Assembly (NCBI GenBank): GCA_012799265.1
Contig: JAAZLP010000238.1
Coordinates: forward strand, 1 to 42,477
Length of the DNA: 42,477 bases
Source: Phyllobacteriaceae bacterium
GTDB lineage: Bacteria; Pseudomonadota; Alphaproteobacteria; Rhizobiales; Devosiaceae
Direction: 5' to 3'
This document shows positions 1 to 9,415 of this stretch, one piece after another. The notes below the pieces were generated by a model. The model had not been told where the DNA came from, did not search any database, and saw nothing but the letters and a program-made list of their open reading frames with translations. Each line of letters opens with the position of its first letter. Position 1 is the first letter of the stretch. Both the position numbers and the translations under genes were made by a program.

Positions 1-81
1 ACCGAGCCTACCAGCTATCAGGCAGGCGATCTTGAGCCAGCTCAGTCAGCCGCCGCCGCCCAACTGTCCTCACTGTCGTAG
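1..81 (+). CDS. Possible 3' end of an upstream CDS (TEPTSYQAGDLEPAQSAAAAQLSSLS*)
   Basis: Open frame from the window edge to TAG at 79-81, same frame as the ORF starting at 85; too short to confirm. Confidence 0.25.
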   Translation, partial: TEPTSYQAGDLEPAQSAAAAQLSSLS

Positions 82-84
82 GAA

Positions 85-747
85 GTGGCGAAGAATACTC
101 AGCAGACTTCTGCCAAAGTAGTGCTAGTCCTTGATGCGAAATTCCGGACACGTTGGCGCCCGCGAGAGCTCGACGGCGTTCTGCGCGATGTTGTCGACGG
201 CAGAGGGTATGGCCAAGCCGGTCGGCGAGTCTTCATCCTGCAGCCGGCGGGTCCGGTGGTCCAGGAACCGACGTCACCTCTGGGATGGGGACGCGATTGC
301 GACTATGGACAGAACCATCCTTCCAACCATAGCGAAGGGGCAGTCCGCATGTCTCCGCACCCGAGGGACTGGCACAATCTGCACCGGTTGGTCGCGATGG
401 AGCTGCAAGCAAGCTTTCCGACACCGCGACACCTCGATGGTGAAAACTGGCAGAGCGACAGCTTTTGCATCAGTTGCGGCCAACGCCACGAAGTAGCCGA
501 CGTCAGGCGTCACCTAACGCAGAGGGGTCGAGACTACTGGGACCTCACCTGTCACGATTGCGGCCTGACGACGCGGCGGACCCATTGCTTTTCCGGATGC
601 GGCACGCCCCTTTTCAAGAATGGGTTGATCCTGACCTATCATAGAACCATTGCAGACCAGCTGACTAACGTCGCCTGCCCATGTTGCGGTGAGTTCTTTG
701 ATCGTGACATCCACCAAGAGGACAACTACCGCGGCAGCTTTGGGTGA
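85..747 (+). CDS. Hypothetical protein with zinc-ribbon-like Cys pairs (CISCG, CHDCG, CFSGCG, CPCCG) and an N-terminal DAKFR motif
   Basis: 220 aa ORF with GTG start; four Cys-pair motifs; VVLVLDAKFR resembles a PD-(D/E)XK core strand; family not recognised. Confidence 0.55.
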   Translation: MAKNTQQTSAKVVLVLDAKFRTRWRPRELDGVLRDVVDGRGYGQAGRRVFILQPAGPVVQEPTSPLGWGRDCDYGQNHPSNHSEGAVRMSPHPRDWHNLHRLVAMELQASFPTPRHLDGENWQSDSFCISCGQRHEVADVRRHLTQRGRDYWDLTCHDCGLTTRRTHCFSGCGTPLFKNGLILTYHRTIADQLTNVACPCCGEFFDRDIHQEDNYRGSFG

Positions 748-814
748 CTAACAAAGCCCGCAGAACTTCGGCCCCTCTTGCTTCCACAGTGCTTCCACGG
801 GCGGCGGAAACGCA

Positions 815-838
815 AACGCCGCCCCGGAGGGCGGCGTT
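815..838 (-). terminator. Putative terminator downstream of tRNA-fMet
   Basis: AACGCCGCCC-CGGA-GGGCGGCGTT, perfect 10-bp stem; weak T-tract on the minus strand. Confidence 0.5.
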
Positions 839-864
839 CAAGCGTTTGATAACGCGAAGGAATT

Positions 865-941
<77 letters not shown>

Positions 942-1148
942 TCAATCACTGCGCCGGGGCGCGGTGTGAGGGCTATATAGGGGGGTAAATCGCAGACCTC
1001 AACCCCTCTTCGACATCTGGTGACGCTTTTTTGACAGGCTGGGGAAAGATGGGGCGGCAATCATCGCCAAATGCCGCTCAAAGGCTTCCATGGAATGGGG
1101 AGCTGGTCTAGGTTCCGGCGCCTTCCAATCTCATCTCGGAACATCCTT

Positions 1149-2186
1149 ATGCAGATCAAAACCCTTGGCCGTACTGGAATCTCTGTGACCGACATCTGCC
1201 TCGGTACCATGACCTGGGGAAGTCAGAACACGGAAGCCGAGGGACACGATCAGATCGCCATGGCGCGCGATGCCGGGATCACTTTCATGGATACCGCCGA
1301 GCTCTATGCCGTGCCCGGCAGTGCGGAAAGGAGCGGGCGCACAGAAGAAATCATCGGCAACTGGTTTGCTGCACACGGTGATCGTGACAAGTGGGTGTTG
1401 GCGAGCAAGATTGCCGGGGGTGGCAATGCCCATATTCGCGGGGGGGCTCGACCCGATGCAGCCTCAGTGCGTTCGGCGCTGGAAATCAGCCTCAAGCGCC
1501 TCAAGACCGATTATGTCGATCTCTATCAGGTGCATTGGGCAGCCCGCGGCCACTACCATTTCGAGAACTACTGGTCTTACGCCCCGCACAAGCAAAACAC
1601 GGCTGATGTGCTGGCCAATATCACCGAAGTACTGGAAACGCTGGGGGATCTGGTCAAGGAAGGCAAGGTCCGGGCGATCGGGCTTTCCAACGAAACGACC
1701 TGGGGCATTGCCCAGTGGTTACGGATTGCCGACCAGATGGGCCTGCCGCGCGTGGCAACCGTGCAGAACGAATACAACCTCATCCGTCGCATGTTCGATC
1801 ATGATCTGGCTGAGCTCAGCCATCACGAAGATGTCGGATTGCTCGCCTATTCGCCGCTGGCTGGTGGTCTTCTCACCGGCAAATACCAGGACGGCGCGAC
1901 GCCCAAGGGGAGCCGCAAGGACTATCAGAAGGGGTTCTGGCGCCTTAACCCGCATTCAGAAGAAGCTGTCGCACGCTATCACGCGCTGGCAACCAAGCAT
2001 GGTCTCGACCCGATCCAGATGGCCATTGCGTTCTGCCGCAGCCGTCCCTTCATGGCCTCGACCATTATCGGGGCAACCAGCACGGCGCAGCTGCAGCAGG
2101 TGCTGGGGGCAATCGACCTCACGCTCTCGCCCGAAGTACTGGCGGATATTGATGCGATCCACCGCCTGCAGTCGCGCCCGATCTGA
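1149..2186 (+). CDS. Aldo/keto reductase (Tas-like)
   Basis: MQIKTLGRTGISVTDICLGTMTWG...; ATG at 1149 fits the family start better than the listed 1071. Confidence 0.9.
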   Translation: MQIKTLGRTGISVTDICLGTMTWGSQNTEAEGHDQIAMARDAGITFMDTAELYAVPGSAERSGRTEEIIGNWFAAHGDRDKWVLASKIAGGGNAHIRGGARPDAASVRSALEISLKRLKTDYVDLYQVHWAARGHYHFENYWSYAPHKQNTADVLANITEVLETLGDLVKEGKVRAIGLSNETTWGIAQWLRIADQMGLPRVATVQNEYNLIRRMFDHDLAELSHHEDVGLLAYSPLAGGLLTGKYQDGATPKGSRKDYQKGFWRLNPHSEEAVARYHALATKHGLDPIQMAIAFCRSRPFMASTIIGATSTAQLQQVLGAIDLTLSPEVLADIDAIHRLQSRPI

Positions 2187-2270
2187 GCTGTGCATAGCCA
2201 GAGGAGGATTGTGAGCCAACGACGGTGGCATGTTATCTAATCGCCACTGAACCGAGCAGCGGAGACCGAA

Positions 2271-2969
2271 GTGACTACGACCCTGATCACCTCGATATTC
2301 CCGCTGCTCTGCTATTTTGCCTACAACATCATCGTACCGTTGATCGAAAAACGGCGGCCGTCGCTATCAGTGATCATGAACATGCAGCGCCGGCGCTGGG
2401 TGTCGAATGCCACGAGGCGTGAGACGCCCTTCGACGCTATTCTGTCGGGTAATATCATGGGGTCGGTCAGCTTTCTGGCGTCGACCTCAGTGCTGCTGGT
2501 GCTGGCGGTCTTTGCCGTCTTCGGACAATTGTCGGCGCTGATGGAGGCGCTGGACTCGCTCTCGCTCGACCGGACCTATTCTGTGCTGGATGTGCAGATC
2601 CATCTGGCGGTTATGCTGGCCATGTTTGTTCTGGCCTTTTTTGCCTTCACCCTGTCGCTGCGCCAGTTTAACCATTTCTGCATCATGCTCGGGGCGATCG
2701 AGCATGACCGGATCACGACCGACGAAGAGATTGACGCCATTACGCGCATGAATGCTCTTGGCGCCAAGAACTTCAACAGCGGCATCCGCGCCTATTATTT
2801 CTCGGTGGCGACGGTTGCCTGGTTCGTTGCCGAGTGGCTGGGGGTCGCGACATGCCTCATCACCATTTTGGTGCTGGCGCATCGCGAGTTCTTCTCCTCG
2901 GCGCACCGCACCGCTGCCTCCGCCGCCGTGATCGCGGCGCGGGCGCGCAAGGCCAAGACAGAAGGCTGA
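2271..2969 (+). CDS. DUF599 family membrane protein
   Basis: Multiple TM segments; IIVPLIEKRRPSLSVIMNMQRRRWV... pattern of DUF599. Confidence 0.8.
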   Translation: MTTTLITSIFPLLCYFAYNIIVPLIEKRRPSLSVIMNMQRRRWVSNATRRETPFDAILSGNIMGSVSFLASTSVLLVLAVFAVFGQLSALMEALDSLSLDRTYSVLDVQIHLAVMLAMFVLAFFAFTLSLRQFNHFCIMLGAIEHDRITTDEEIDAITRMNALGAKNFNSGIRAYYFSVATVAWFVAEWLGVATCLITILVLAHREFFSSAHRTAASAAVIAARARKAKTEG

Positions 2970-4037
2970 TCAGTCCTTCTTGCGACTGAGCTCGATCATG
3001 CGCTCCACCGCGAGGCGTGCGGGCGGGATAATCTCCTCTGGAATGATCACTTCCTCGCTCATGGTGTGAAGCGACCAGAGGACGTTTTCGAGATTGATCC
3101 GCTTCATATGCGGGCAGATGTTACAGCCCCGCAGGAAGTCGACGCCCGTGGTCTCGCTGGCCACATTGTCCGACATCGAGCACTCGGTGACCATGACAAC
3201 GCGCGGCGGCTTGTTGGTCTTGACCCAGTCGATCATGGCGGCAGTGGAGCCGGCGAAATCAACGGCATCGATGACTTCGGGCGGACATTCGGGATGCGCA
3301 ATGATCTTGGCCGTCGGATAGGCGTGGCGCAGCTCGGAAATGTCTTCCGCGGTGAAGGTTTCATGCACCTCGCAGGCGCCGGCCCAGGTGACGATCTTCT
3401 TATGGGTCTTCTTAGCCGTATTCGCCGCCAGATATTGATCGGGGATCATGATGACGGTGTCGCCTTCGACGCGATTGACGATGTCGAGCGCGTTTGAAGA
3501 GGTGCAGCAGACATCCGTCACCGCCTTCACGGCGGCTGACGTGTTCACATAGGTGACCACTGGGGCGCCGGGATATTTGGCGCGCATGGCCAGAACGTCT
3601 TCGGCGGTGATGGATTCGGACAGGGAGCAACCGGCCCGGCTGTCGGGAATGAGAACCGTCTTTTCCGGGTTCAGCAGCTTCGAGGTCTCGGCCATGAAGT
3701 GCACACCGCACTGGACGATGACCGACTGCTTTACCTTGGTGGCTTCAATGGCCAGTTGCAGGCTGTCGCCCACGACGTCGGCGACGCCGTGATAGATCTG
3801 AGGTGTCTGGTAATTATGCGCGAGGATGACGGCGTCGCGTTCCTGCTTGAGCCGATTGATCTGGAAAATCAGCGGGGCATAGAAGGGCCATTCGATCTCG
3901 GGGATCTTGTTACGGACGCGCTCAAACACCTTATCGGTGGCGCGTTCGACGGCCTTAGAGAAGCTAAGATCATAGCTATCGGCAAGAATGGCGCGCGCTT
4001 CGGCGAGCGGGGTGAGGGCGTTAATCTGCTGAACCAA
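2970..4037 (-). CDS. nadA: Quinolinate synthase NadA
   Basis: [48 protein letters not shown] motifs; TTG start with GGGAGG SD. Confidence 0.95.
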   Translation of the reverse strand: MVQQINALTPLAEARAILADSYDLSFSKAVERATDKVFERVRNKIPEIEWPFYAPLIFQINRLKQERDAVILAHNYQTPQIYHGVADVVGDSLQLAIEATKVKQSVIVQCGVHFMAETSKLLNPEKTVLIPDSRAGCSLSESITAEDVLAMRAKYPGAPVVTYVNTSAAVKAVTDVCCTSSNALDIVNRVEGDTVIMIPDQYLAANTAKKTHKKIVTWAGACEVHETFTAEDISELRHAYPTAKIIAHPECPPEVIDAVDFAGSTAAMIDWVKTNKPPRVVMVTECSMSDNVASETTGVDFLRGCNICPHMKRINLENVLWSLHTMSEEVIIPEEIIPPARLAVERMIELSRKKD

Positions 4038-4164
4038 GGAATCCTCCCGCTGCGAACGAGGCGGAACCTAAGGATTTTTGACTTTGATTTCAATGAATCG
4101 CCTTGCGAGAATTGGCACAGCCGCCTAACCCTGCGTCAGATTGTTCCAGAGATAGGGTCGAACC

Positions 4165-4800
4165 ATGCCGCAGGACGCCAACGCCATCCGCTCCATTCTG
4201 TCGCTCGCTCCTGTGGTGCCGGTGATTGTGCTCGATGATGTCTCCAAGGCGCGGCCGCTGGCCGAGGCGCTGGTTGCCGGTGGCCTGCCTGTTCTGGAAG
4301 TGACCCTGCGCACGCCGAACGCGCTCAAAATTATCGAGGAAATGGGCAAGGTGACCGGCGCCATCGTGGGTTCGGGCACGGTGCGCAACGAAGCCCAGAT
4401 CAAGCAGTCCGTGGATAGTGGCTGTCAGTTCATGGTGTCGCCCGGCGCTGCGCCGCGCCTGCTCGATGCCGCTGAAGACGTGACCATTCCACTGTTGCCG
4501 GGCATTGGCACCCCGACCGAGGCCATGGCGGCCTCGGAACGTGGCTATTCCTTCCTCAAGTTCTTTCCCGCTGAGGCCATGGGCGGCGCACCGGTGCTCA
4601 AGGCTTTTGCCTCGCCGCTTTCGGACATCACCTTCTGCCCGACCGGCGGGATCGATATGGAAAAGGCAAAGACCTACCTCAAGCTTCCCAATGTCATCTG
4701 CGTTGGCGGCAGCTGGATCATGCCCAATGACGCGATCGAAAGCGGCGATTTCGCTCGGATCGAGACGCTTGCGCGTGAAGCCAGCGCGCTCCGGGGATAG
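4165..4800 (+). CDS. eda: Bifunctional KHG/KDPG aldolase
   Basis: VVPVIVLDD, VLEVTLRTPNAL, FFPAEAMGG, CPTGGI motifs. Confidence 0.92.
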   Translation: MPQDANAIRSILSLAPVVPVIVLDDVSKARPLAEALVAGGLPVLEVTLRTPNALKIIEEMGKVTGAIVGSGTVRNEAQIKQSVDSGCQFMVSPGAAPRLLDAAEDVTIPLLPGIGTPTEAMAASERGYSFLKFFPAEAMGGAPVLKAFASPLSDITFCPTGGIDMEKAKTYLKLPNVICVGGSWIMPNDAIESGDFARIETLAREASALRG

Positions 4801-4802
4801 GG

Positions 4803-5534
4803 GTGCGCCCGCTCGGGCCCAGTGTTCTTTCTGGCATGCTCGCAATGAGCCTGCCTGCAATGGCGGAGACGACGCATATCGCCGTCGCCGCCAATTTTAC
4901 CGCCGTGGCTGAAACGCTTGCCGAGCTTTTCGAGGCCGAGACCGGACATGAGGCGGTTCTAAGTTTTGGTTCTACCGGGCAGCTTTATGCCCAGATCACC
5001 CACGCGGCCCCGTTTGATGTTTTCCTGGCAGCGGACCTGTCGCGGCCAGAGCGGGCGATTGCCGACGGGTTTGCCGTTGAGGGCAGCTTATTCGTCTATG
5101 CCGAGGGACGGCTCGCGCTCTACGGGCCGGGGCGCGATCTCGGCGATGGCGTCGCTGCGCTGCGCAGTGATTTTTCCAGGCTTGCCATCGCAGATCCGGG
5201 GGCAGCGCCGTACGGACTGGCCGCAATGGAAACCTTGGCCGCGCTGGACCTGCTGGAAACCGTGACGCCCAGGCTCGTGCAAGGCGAAAACATCGCCCAG
5301 ACACTGCAGTTCGTCGAAAGCGGCAATGCTGAATTGGGGTTCGTTGCCGCGAGCCAGGTGCTCCGCAAGGGTGATCAGTGGCTCGTGCCGGCCACACTGC
5401 ATGGGCCGATTTCCCAAGGGGCTGTGCTGCTTGATGCGGGGGCGGACAACGCCGCGGCAATCGCCTTTCTTGATTTCCTCAGCACTGAAGCGGCGGTCGC
5501 CGTGATCGAGGCTGCGGGCTATTCGGTGCCGTGA
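4803..5534 (+). CDS. modA: Molybdate ABC transporter substrate-binding protein ModA
   Basis: Signal peptide then AVAANFTAVAETLAELFEAETGHEAVLSFGSTGQLYAQI; starts 2 nt after the eda stop. Confidence 0.92.
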   Translation: MRPLGPSVLSGMLAMSLPAMAETTHIAVAANFTAVAETLAELFEAETGHEAVLSFGSTGQLYAQITHAAPFDVFLAADLSRPERAIADGFAVEGSLFVYAEGRLALYGPGRDLGDGVAALRSDFSRLAIADPGAAPYGLAAMETLAALDLLETVTPRLVQGENIAQTLQFVESGNAELGFVAASQVLRKGDQWLVPATLHGPISQGAVLLDAGADNAAAIAFLDFLSTEAAVAVIEAAGYSVP

Positions 5535-6214
5535 TGGAGGCTGGCGAACTTCTGTCTCCCGTCATTCTGACAATGGCGCTGGCGGGTTGCGTCACCTTAA
5601 TCCTGCTCATCATTTCGACGCCGATTGCGTGGTGGCTGGCGCATGGTAGAGGGAAGGGGCGGGAGGTCGTCGCTGCGCTGGTGACACTGCCCCTGGTCCT
5701 GCCGCCGACAGTGCTTGGATTTTACCTTCTCCTGGCCTTGGGGCCCTTTGGTCCCGGTGGGGCGCTGGCGGGGCTTTGGGGCGCCCGCACGCTGGCATTT
5801 TCCTTTGCCGGCCTGGTCATCGGCGGCGTGGTCGCCTCGCTCCCTTTCATGGTCCAGCCCCTGCGCAATGCCTTCGCGGCGATTGAGCCGGAGGTGCTTG
5901 AGGTTTCCGATACTCTGGGCGCGTCGCGCTGGCAGCGCTTTCTGCGTATTGCCCTGCCGCTGGCGCGCCCCGGCTATCTTGTGGGCGGGATCATGAGCTT
6001 TGCCCATACAATGGGGGAGTTCGGCGTTGTCCTGATGATCGGCGGCAATATTCCGGGTCAGACCAAAGTGCTTTCCATCGCCATTTACGACTTCGTCGAG
6101 CGGCTGGAATGGGACAAGGCCCATGTGCTGGCGGGCGGCATGGTTGTATTTGCCTTCGTCGTCATTCTGGCAACGCTGATGATCAATCGGGACCCGTCGC
6201 GCCCGCTCCGTTAG
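5531..6214 (+). CDS. modB: Molybdate ABC transporter permease ModB
   Basis: LPPTVLGFYLL and EFGVVLMIGGNIPGQTKVLSIAIYDFVE; overlaps modA. Confidence 0.93.
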   Translation: MMEAGELLSPVILTMALAGCVTLILLIISTPIAWWLAHGRGKGREVVAALVTLPLVLPPTVLGFYLLLALGPFGPGGALAGLWGARTLAFSFAGLVIGGVVASLPFMVQPLRNAFAAIEPEVLEVSDTLGASRWQRFLRIALPLARPGYLVGGIMSFAHTMGEFGVVLMIGGNIPGQTKVLSIAIYDFVERLEWDKAHVLAGGMVVFAFVVILATLMINRDPSRPLR

Positions 6215-6226
6215 CCTGTATTGACC

Positions 6227-6240
6227 ACTAACATGTTAGT
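6227..6240. promoter_or_regulatory. Palindromic operator ACTAACATGTTAGT upstream of lldD
   Basis: Perfect 14-bp palindrome directly after TTGACC (6221-6226); core shared with 20190-20205 and 21432-21443. Confidence 0.75.
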
Positions 6241-6275
6241 TGCTAGGGCAAGCCTATATACGTTGGGGTACTTGA

Positions 6276-7457
6276 ATGTCTGCCATCGACAAGGTTCTGA
6301 CCGTTGACGAAATGATGCGTCTTGCGCGGCGTCGGGTCCCCAAGATGTTCTTCGAATATGCCGATAGCGGGTCCTATACGGAGGGGACCTATCGGGAAAA
6401 CGAGAGTGACTTTTCCAGGATCAAGCTCAACCAGAAGGTGGCGGTAAACCTGGAGGGGCGCAACCTCAAGGTCTCCATGCTGGGCAAGGAAATCACCATG
6501 CCCATCGCCATCGCCCCAGCGGCGACTGGCGGCATGCAGACCGCAGACGGTGAGATCAAGGCGGCCAAGGCGGCCGAGAAGTTCGGTATTCCCTTCACGC
6601 TCTCCACGATGAGCGTCTGCTCGATCGAGGATGTTGCCGAGAACACGACGGCGCCCTTCTGGTTTCAGCTCTATGTGATGCGCGACCGGGATTTCATCAA
6701 TCGCCTCATCGACCGCGCTAATGCGGCCAAGTGTTCGGCGCTGGTGCTGACCATGGATCTCCAGATCCTCGGGCAGCGGCACAAGGACATCAAGAACGGC
6801 CTCGCGACCCCGCCAAAATTCACACCTTATTCGATCTGGCAGATGATGCAGCATCCGATGTGGTGCGCGCGCATGCTGGGGACGAAACGGCACACATTCC
6901 GTAATATCGTGGGGCATGTAAGCGGTGATCACGATCTGGCGTCGCTTTCGGCCTGGACATCCAGCCAGTTCGATCCAACGCTCAACTGGAGCGACGTGCG
7001 CTGGGTCAAGGAGCGCTTTGGCGGACCGGTGATCGTCAAGGGTGTGCTTGATCCCGACGACGCGCAGGCGGCTATCGACAACGGCGCCGATGCCATTGTC
7101 GTCTCCAACCATGGGGGACGCCAGCTGGATGGCGCGCCGTCCACCATCCGCGTCCTGCCGGAGATTGTCGACCGTGTGGGCCAGAAAACCGAGGTCTATC
7201 TCGATAGCGGCATCCGCTCGGGACAGGATGTCCTCAAGGCGCTGGCCTATGGCGCAAAGTCCACCTTCATCGGTCGGCCCATGCTCTATGGTCTGGGAGC
7301 GGGCGGTGAGGCCGGGGTGACGCGCGTGCTCGAAATCCTGCGCAAGGAACTCGATACGACCATGGCGCTGTGCGGGGAGCGCGACATTCTCAATGTTGGC
7401 CTCCACAATATCTATTCCAACGATATCCCGCCCCGAAACGCGCCCAAGCGGGGCTAG
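6276..7457 (+). CDS. lldD: FMN-dependent L-lactate dehydrogenase / alpha-hydroxy-acid oxidase
   Basis: FEYADSGSYTEGTYREN, SNHGGRQLDGAPSTI, LDSGIRSGQDVLKALA, IGRPMLYGLG motifs. Confidence 0.9.
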   Translation: MSAIDKVLTVDEMMRLARRRVPKMFFEYADSGSYTEGTYRENESDFSRIKLNQKVAVNLEGRNLKVSMLGKEITMPIAIAPAATGGMQTADGEIKAAKAAEKFGIPFTLSTMSVCSIEDVAENTTAPFWFQLYVMRDRDFINRLIDRANAAKCSALVLTMDLQILGQRHKDIKNGLATPPKFTPYSIWQMMQHPMWCARMLGTKRHTFRNIVGHVSGDHDLASLSAWTSSQFDPTLNWSDVRWVKERFGGPVIVKGVLDPDDAQAAIDNGADAIVVSNHGGRQLDGAPSTIRVLPEIVDRVGQKTEVYLDSGIRSGQDVLKALAYGAKSTFIGRPMLYGLGAGGEAGVTRVLEILRKELDTTMALCGERDILNVGLHNIYSNDIPPRNAPKRG

Positions 7458-8251
7458 AGCTCGCGATAGTTCTCGTGCGGCTCGACCGGATTGAGCTGGG
7501 AAAAGATGACGCTGGCCAGCGCTTCAAGCGCCTCGGGGGGCTGGTCGCTGACAATGGTGCAACTGATGGCTTCGTCTGACCAGTAGAGCGCGGTTTCCGC
7601 GCCCAACCGCACCATCTCGAATTCCGGCCCGTCGATGCCAGTCGCGGGAGTGACGTAAAGCGTCAGTCGCTCGCCGGACGCAGTCTCATACATCAGCTGG
7701 GCAGCGCGGCCGCCGGGCAAGGCCGGCGCGGGGAGCAGGCGCCCGCCGAGGAAGGTGAAGCCTTGGCCCGTGAGATCAGGCATGGCGAGGCGGGTGGAAA
7801 GACGGTCGGAGAGCCAAGTGGACAGGTGCTCGGTATCGTCGCTCGCGACCTCCACCGCATGGCGATTTTCCGCGACATAGACAGTGTGTGCGCTGACAGC
7901 ATCTGCGATGAGGCGATTGTAGAGCGCAGGCGCATCGGTGGGCCGCAATAGCCAACCGGCGGTAATGCCTATACCCAACAGAGCAACGATCATCGCAGCC
8001 TGTGCCATTGCCTGCCAACGACGGCGCTGCACCAAGAGTGCCAGGCGATGAGGATCGAGGCGGGCCGGCACGGGTGCATTGCCGATGGCCGGGTAGAGCG
8101 CGCGCATAGTGTCGGCCTGGCGCCGCATGGTGTCCAGTTCGCCGGCAGTTTCCGGATTGGTGGCAAGATGGGTCTCGACGTCAGCGCGAGCAGCGGGATC
8201 AAGCTGCTCGTCGAGATAGGCCATCAGGATGTCACGATTGATCGCACTCAT
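7454..8251 (-). CDS. Membrane anti-sigma factor
   Basis: N-terminal cytoplasmic helix region (MSAINRDILMAYLDEQLDPAARADVETHLATNP), one TM (AAMIVALLGIGITAGWLL), overlaps the ECF sigma gene. Confidence 0.85.
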   Translation of the reverse strand: MSAINRDILMAYLDEQLDPAARADVETHLATNPETAGELDTMRRQADTMRALYPAIGNAPVPARLDPHRLALLVQRRRWQAMAQAAMIVALLGIGITAGWLLRPTDAPALYNRLIADAVSAHTVYVAENRHAVEVASDDTEHLSTWLSDRLSTRLAMPDLTGQGFTFLGGRLLPAPALPGGRAAQLMYETASGERLTLYVTPATGIDGPEFEMVRLGAETALYWSDEAISCTIVSDQPPEALEALASVIFSQLNPVEPHENYREL

Positions 8252-8754
8252 TTGACAGTCCTCAGGCGAGGCTCGTTTGTGGCGCCGGTCAGCTGGCGCA
8301 GGGTGGTGCGCGCGCGACCGAGGCGGCTCATGAGCGTACCCACCGGGATCTGCAGGATGTCGGCGGCTTCCTGATAGGCAAGGCCTTCCAGTGTCACGAG
8401 CAGCAGGGCCTCCTTTTGGTCAAGTGGCAGGGTTTCGATGTGGCGGGCAAGCTCGACCAGCGCCATGTGGCCAGGCTGAGGGGCGGGCGTGCCGAGATCG
8501 GCTATCGTATTCAGGTCTACGCGTTCGCCGCGGCGACGTTCGGCGCGGCGGGCATTGCGATGGAGGTTGGTGAGGATCGTGAAAAGCCAGGGCCGCAGCG
8601 GTCCTCGCGGGCGGAAAAGACTGCGCCGCGAGATGGCTCGCTCAAGACAATCCTGGACCAGATCATCGGCGTGGTCGAGATTGTGGGTGAGCGCGCGGGC
8701 GTAGCGGCGCAAGGCCGGTACGCAGGCTTCCATCTCGTCCAGAAAATCGACCAC
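8248..8754 (-). CDS. ECF-family RNA polymerase sigma factor
   Basis: DHADDLVQDCLERA (region 2), RPWLFTILTNLHRNARR, LPLDQKEALLLVTLEGLAYQEAADILQIPVGTLMSRLGRAR (region 4). Confidence 0.93.
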   Translation of the reverse strand: MVDFLDEMEACVPALRRYARALTHNLDHADDLVQDCLERAISRRSLFRPRGPLRPWLFTILTNLHRNARRAERRRGERVDLNTIADLGTPAPQPGHMALVELARHIETLPLDQKEALLLVTLEGLAYQEAADILQIPVGTLMSRLGRARTTLRQLTGATNEPRLRTVK

Positions 8755-8774
8755 GCCGTCCTCGCTATGCGGGA

Positions 8775-9167
8775 CTATTCGATAGCAAGATGCCAGACGC
8801 CACCCACACCGTCACCGGAGATGTCGCCGGGAGCCAGGTCATCGACCCAATAATAGAGAGGCCAGCCCTTATAGGCCCACATCTTGGTGCCATCGGTGCG
8901 CTCCACCACGGTAAAATCGCCTTCGTCAGCGGCGGTCTCTTCTGCGAAAAGCGGCGGCCACTTGGCGGCGCAATCATCATAGCAATTGCTGACGCCTGGC
9001 TCGTCCTTGTCAAAGATGTAGAGCGTCATGCCATTGGCATCGGTCAGCACCATCTTGCCGCCGATGTCAGTGGATTTGACCGCCCCGTCCAGGTAGTCGG
9101 CGGCGAAGGCGGAAGAGGCAGTAAGGGCGAGCGCGGCAGCGCCCAGGATCAGAGAACGAATGTGCAT
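8775..9167 (-). CDS. Secreted protein with two YxWxxD-type repeats (COG4315-like)
   Basis: Signal peptide MHIRSLILGAAALALTASSAFA|A; YIFDKD and YYWVDD motifs; ATG at 9167 preceded by GAGGAG; listed ORF is over-extended. Confidence 0.85.
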   Translation of the reverse strand: MHIRSLILGAAALALTASSAFAADYLDGAVKSTDIGGKMVLTDANGMTLYIFDKDEPGVSNCYDDCAAKWPPLFAEETAADEGDFTVVERTDGTKMWAYKGWPLYYWVDDLAPGDISGDGVGGVWHLAIE

Positions 9168-9415
9168 GGGGTTTCTCCTCGTTCGGCCCCGGCAATTCGA
9201 GGCCATAATGAGAGAACACCGCAGAGCGGTCGTTAATCCCCGCCCCAACAACAATTGTTTGCCAGGACCAACTTGATCGAGAATTTTCTGGTTGGTGCAA
9301 CAACATGCTGGACAGCAATCAAGCGGATTGCTTTGTTAGCGATGACTGGTGCGCATGACCCTGGGAGAGGGGCGCAGCAGATGCGGCGCATGGCGCCATA
9401 AGGGAGAAGAGATTT

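Noticed and set aside
6243-7406. 387-aa minus-strand ORF
   Set aside because: Antisense shadow of lldD, which has intact catalytic motifs.
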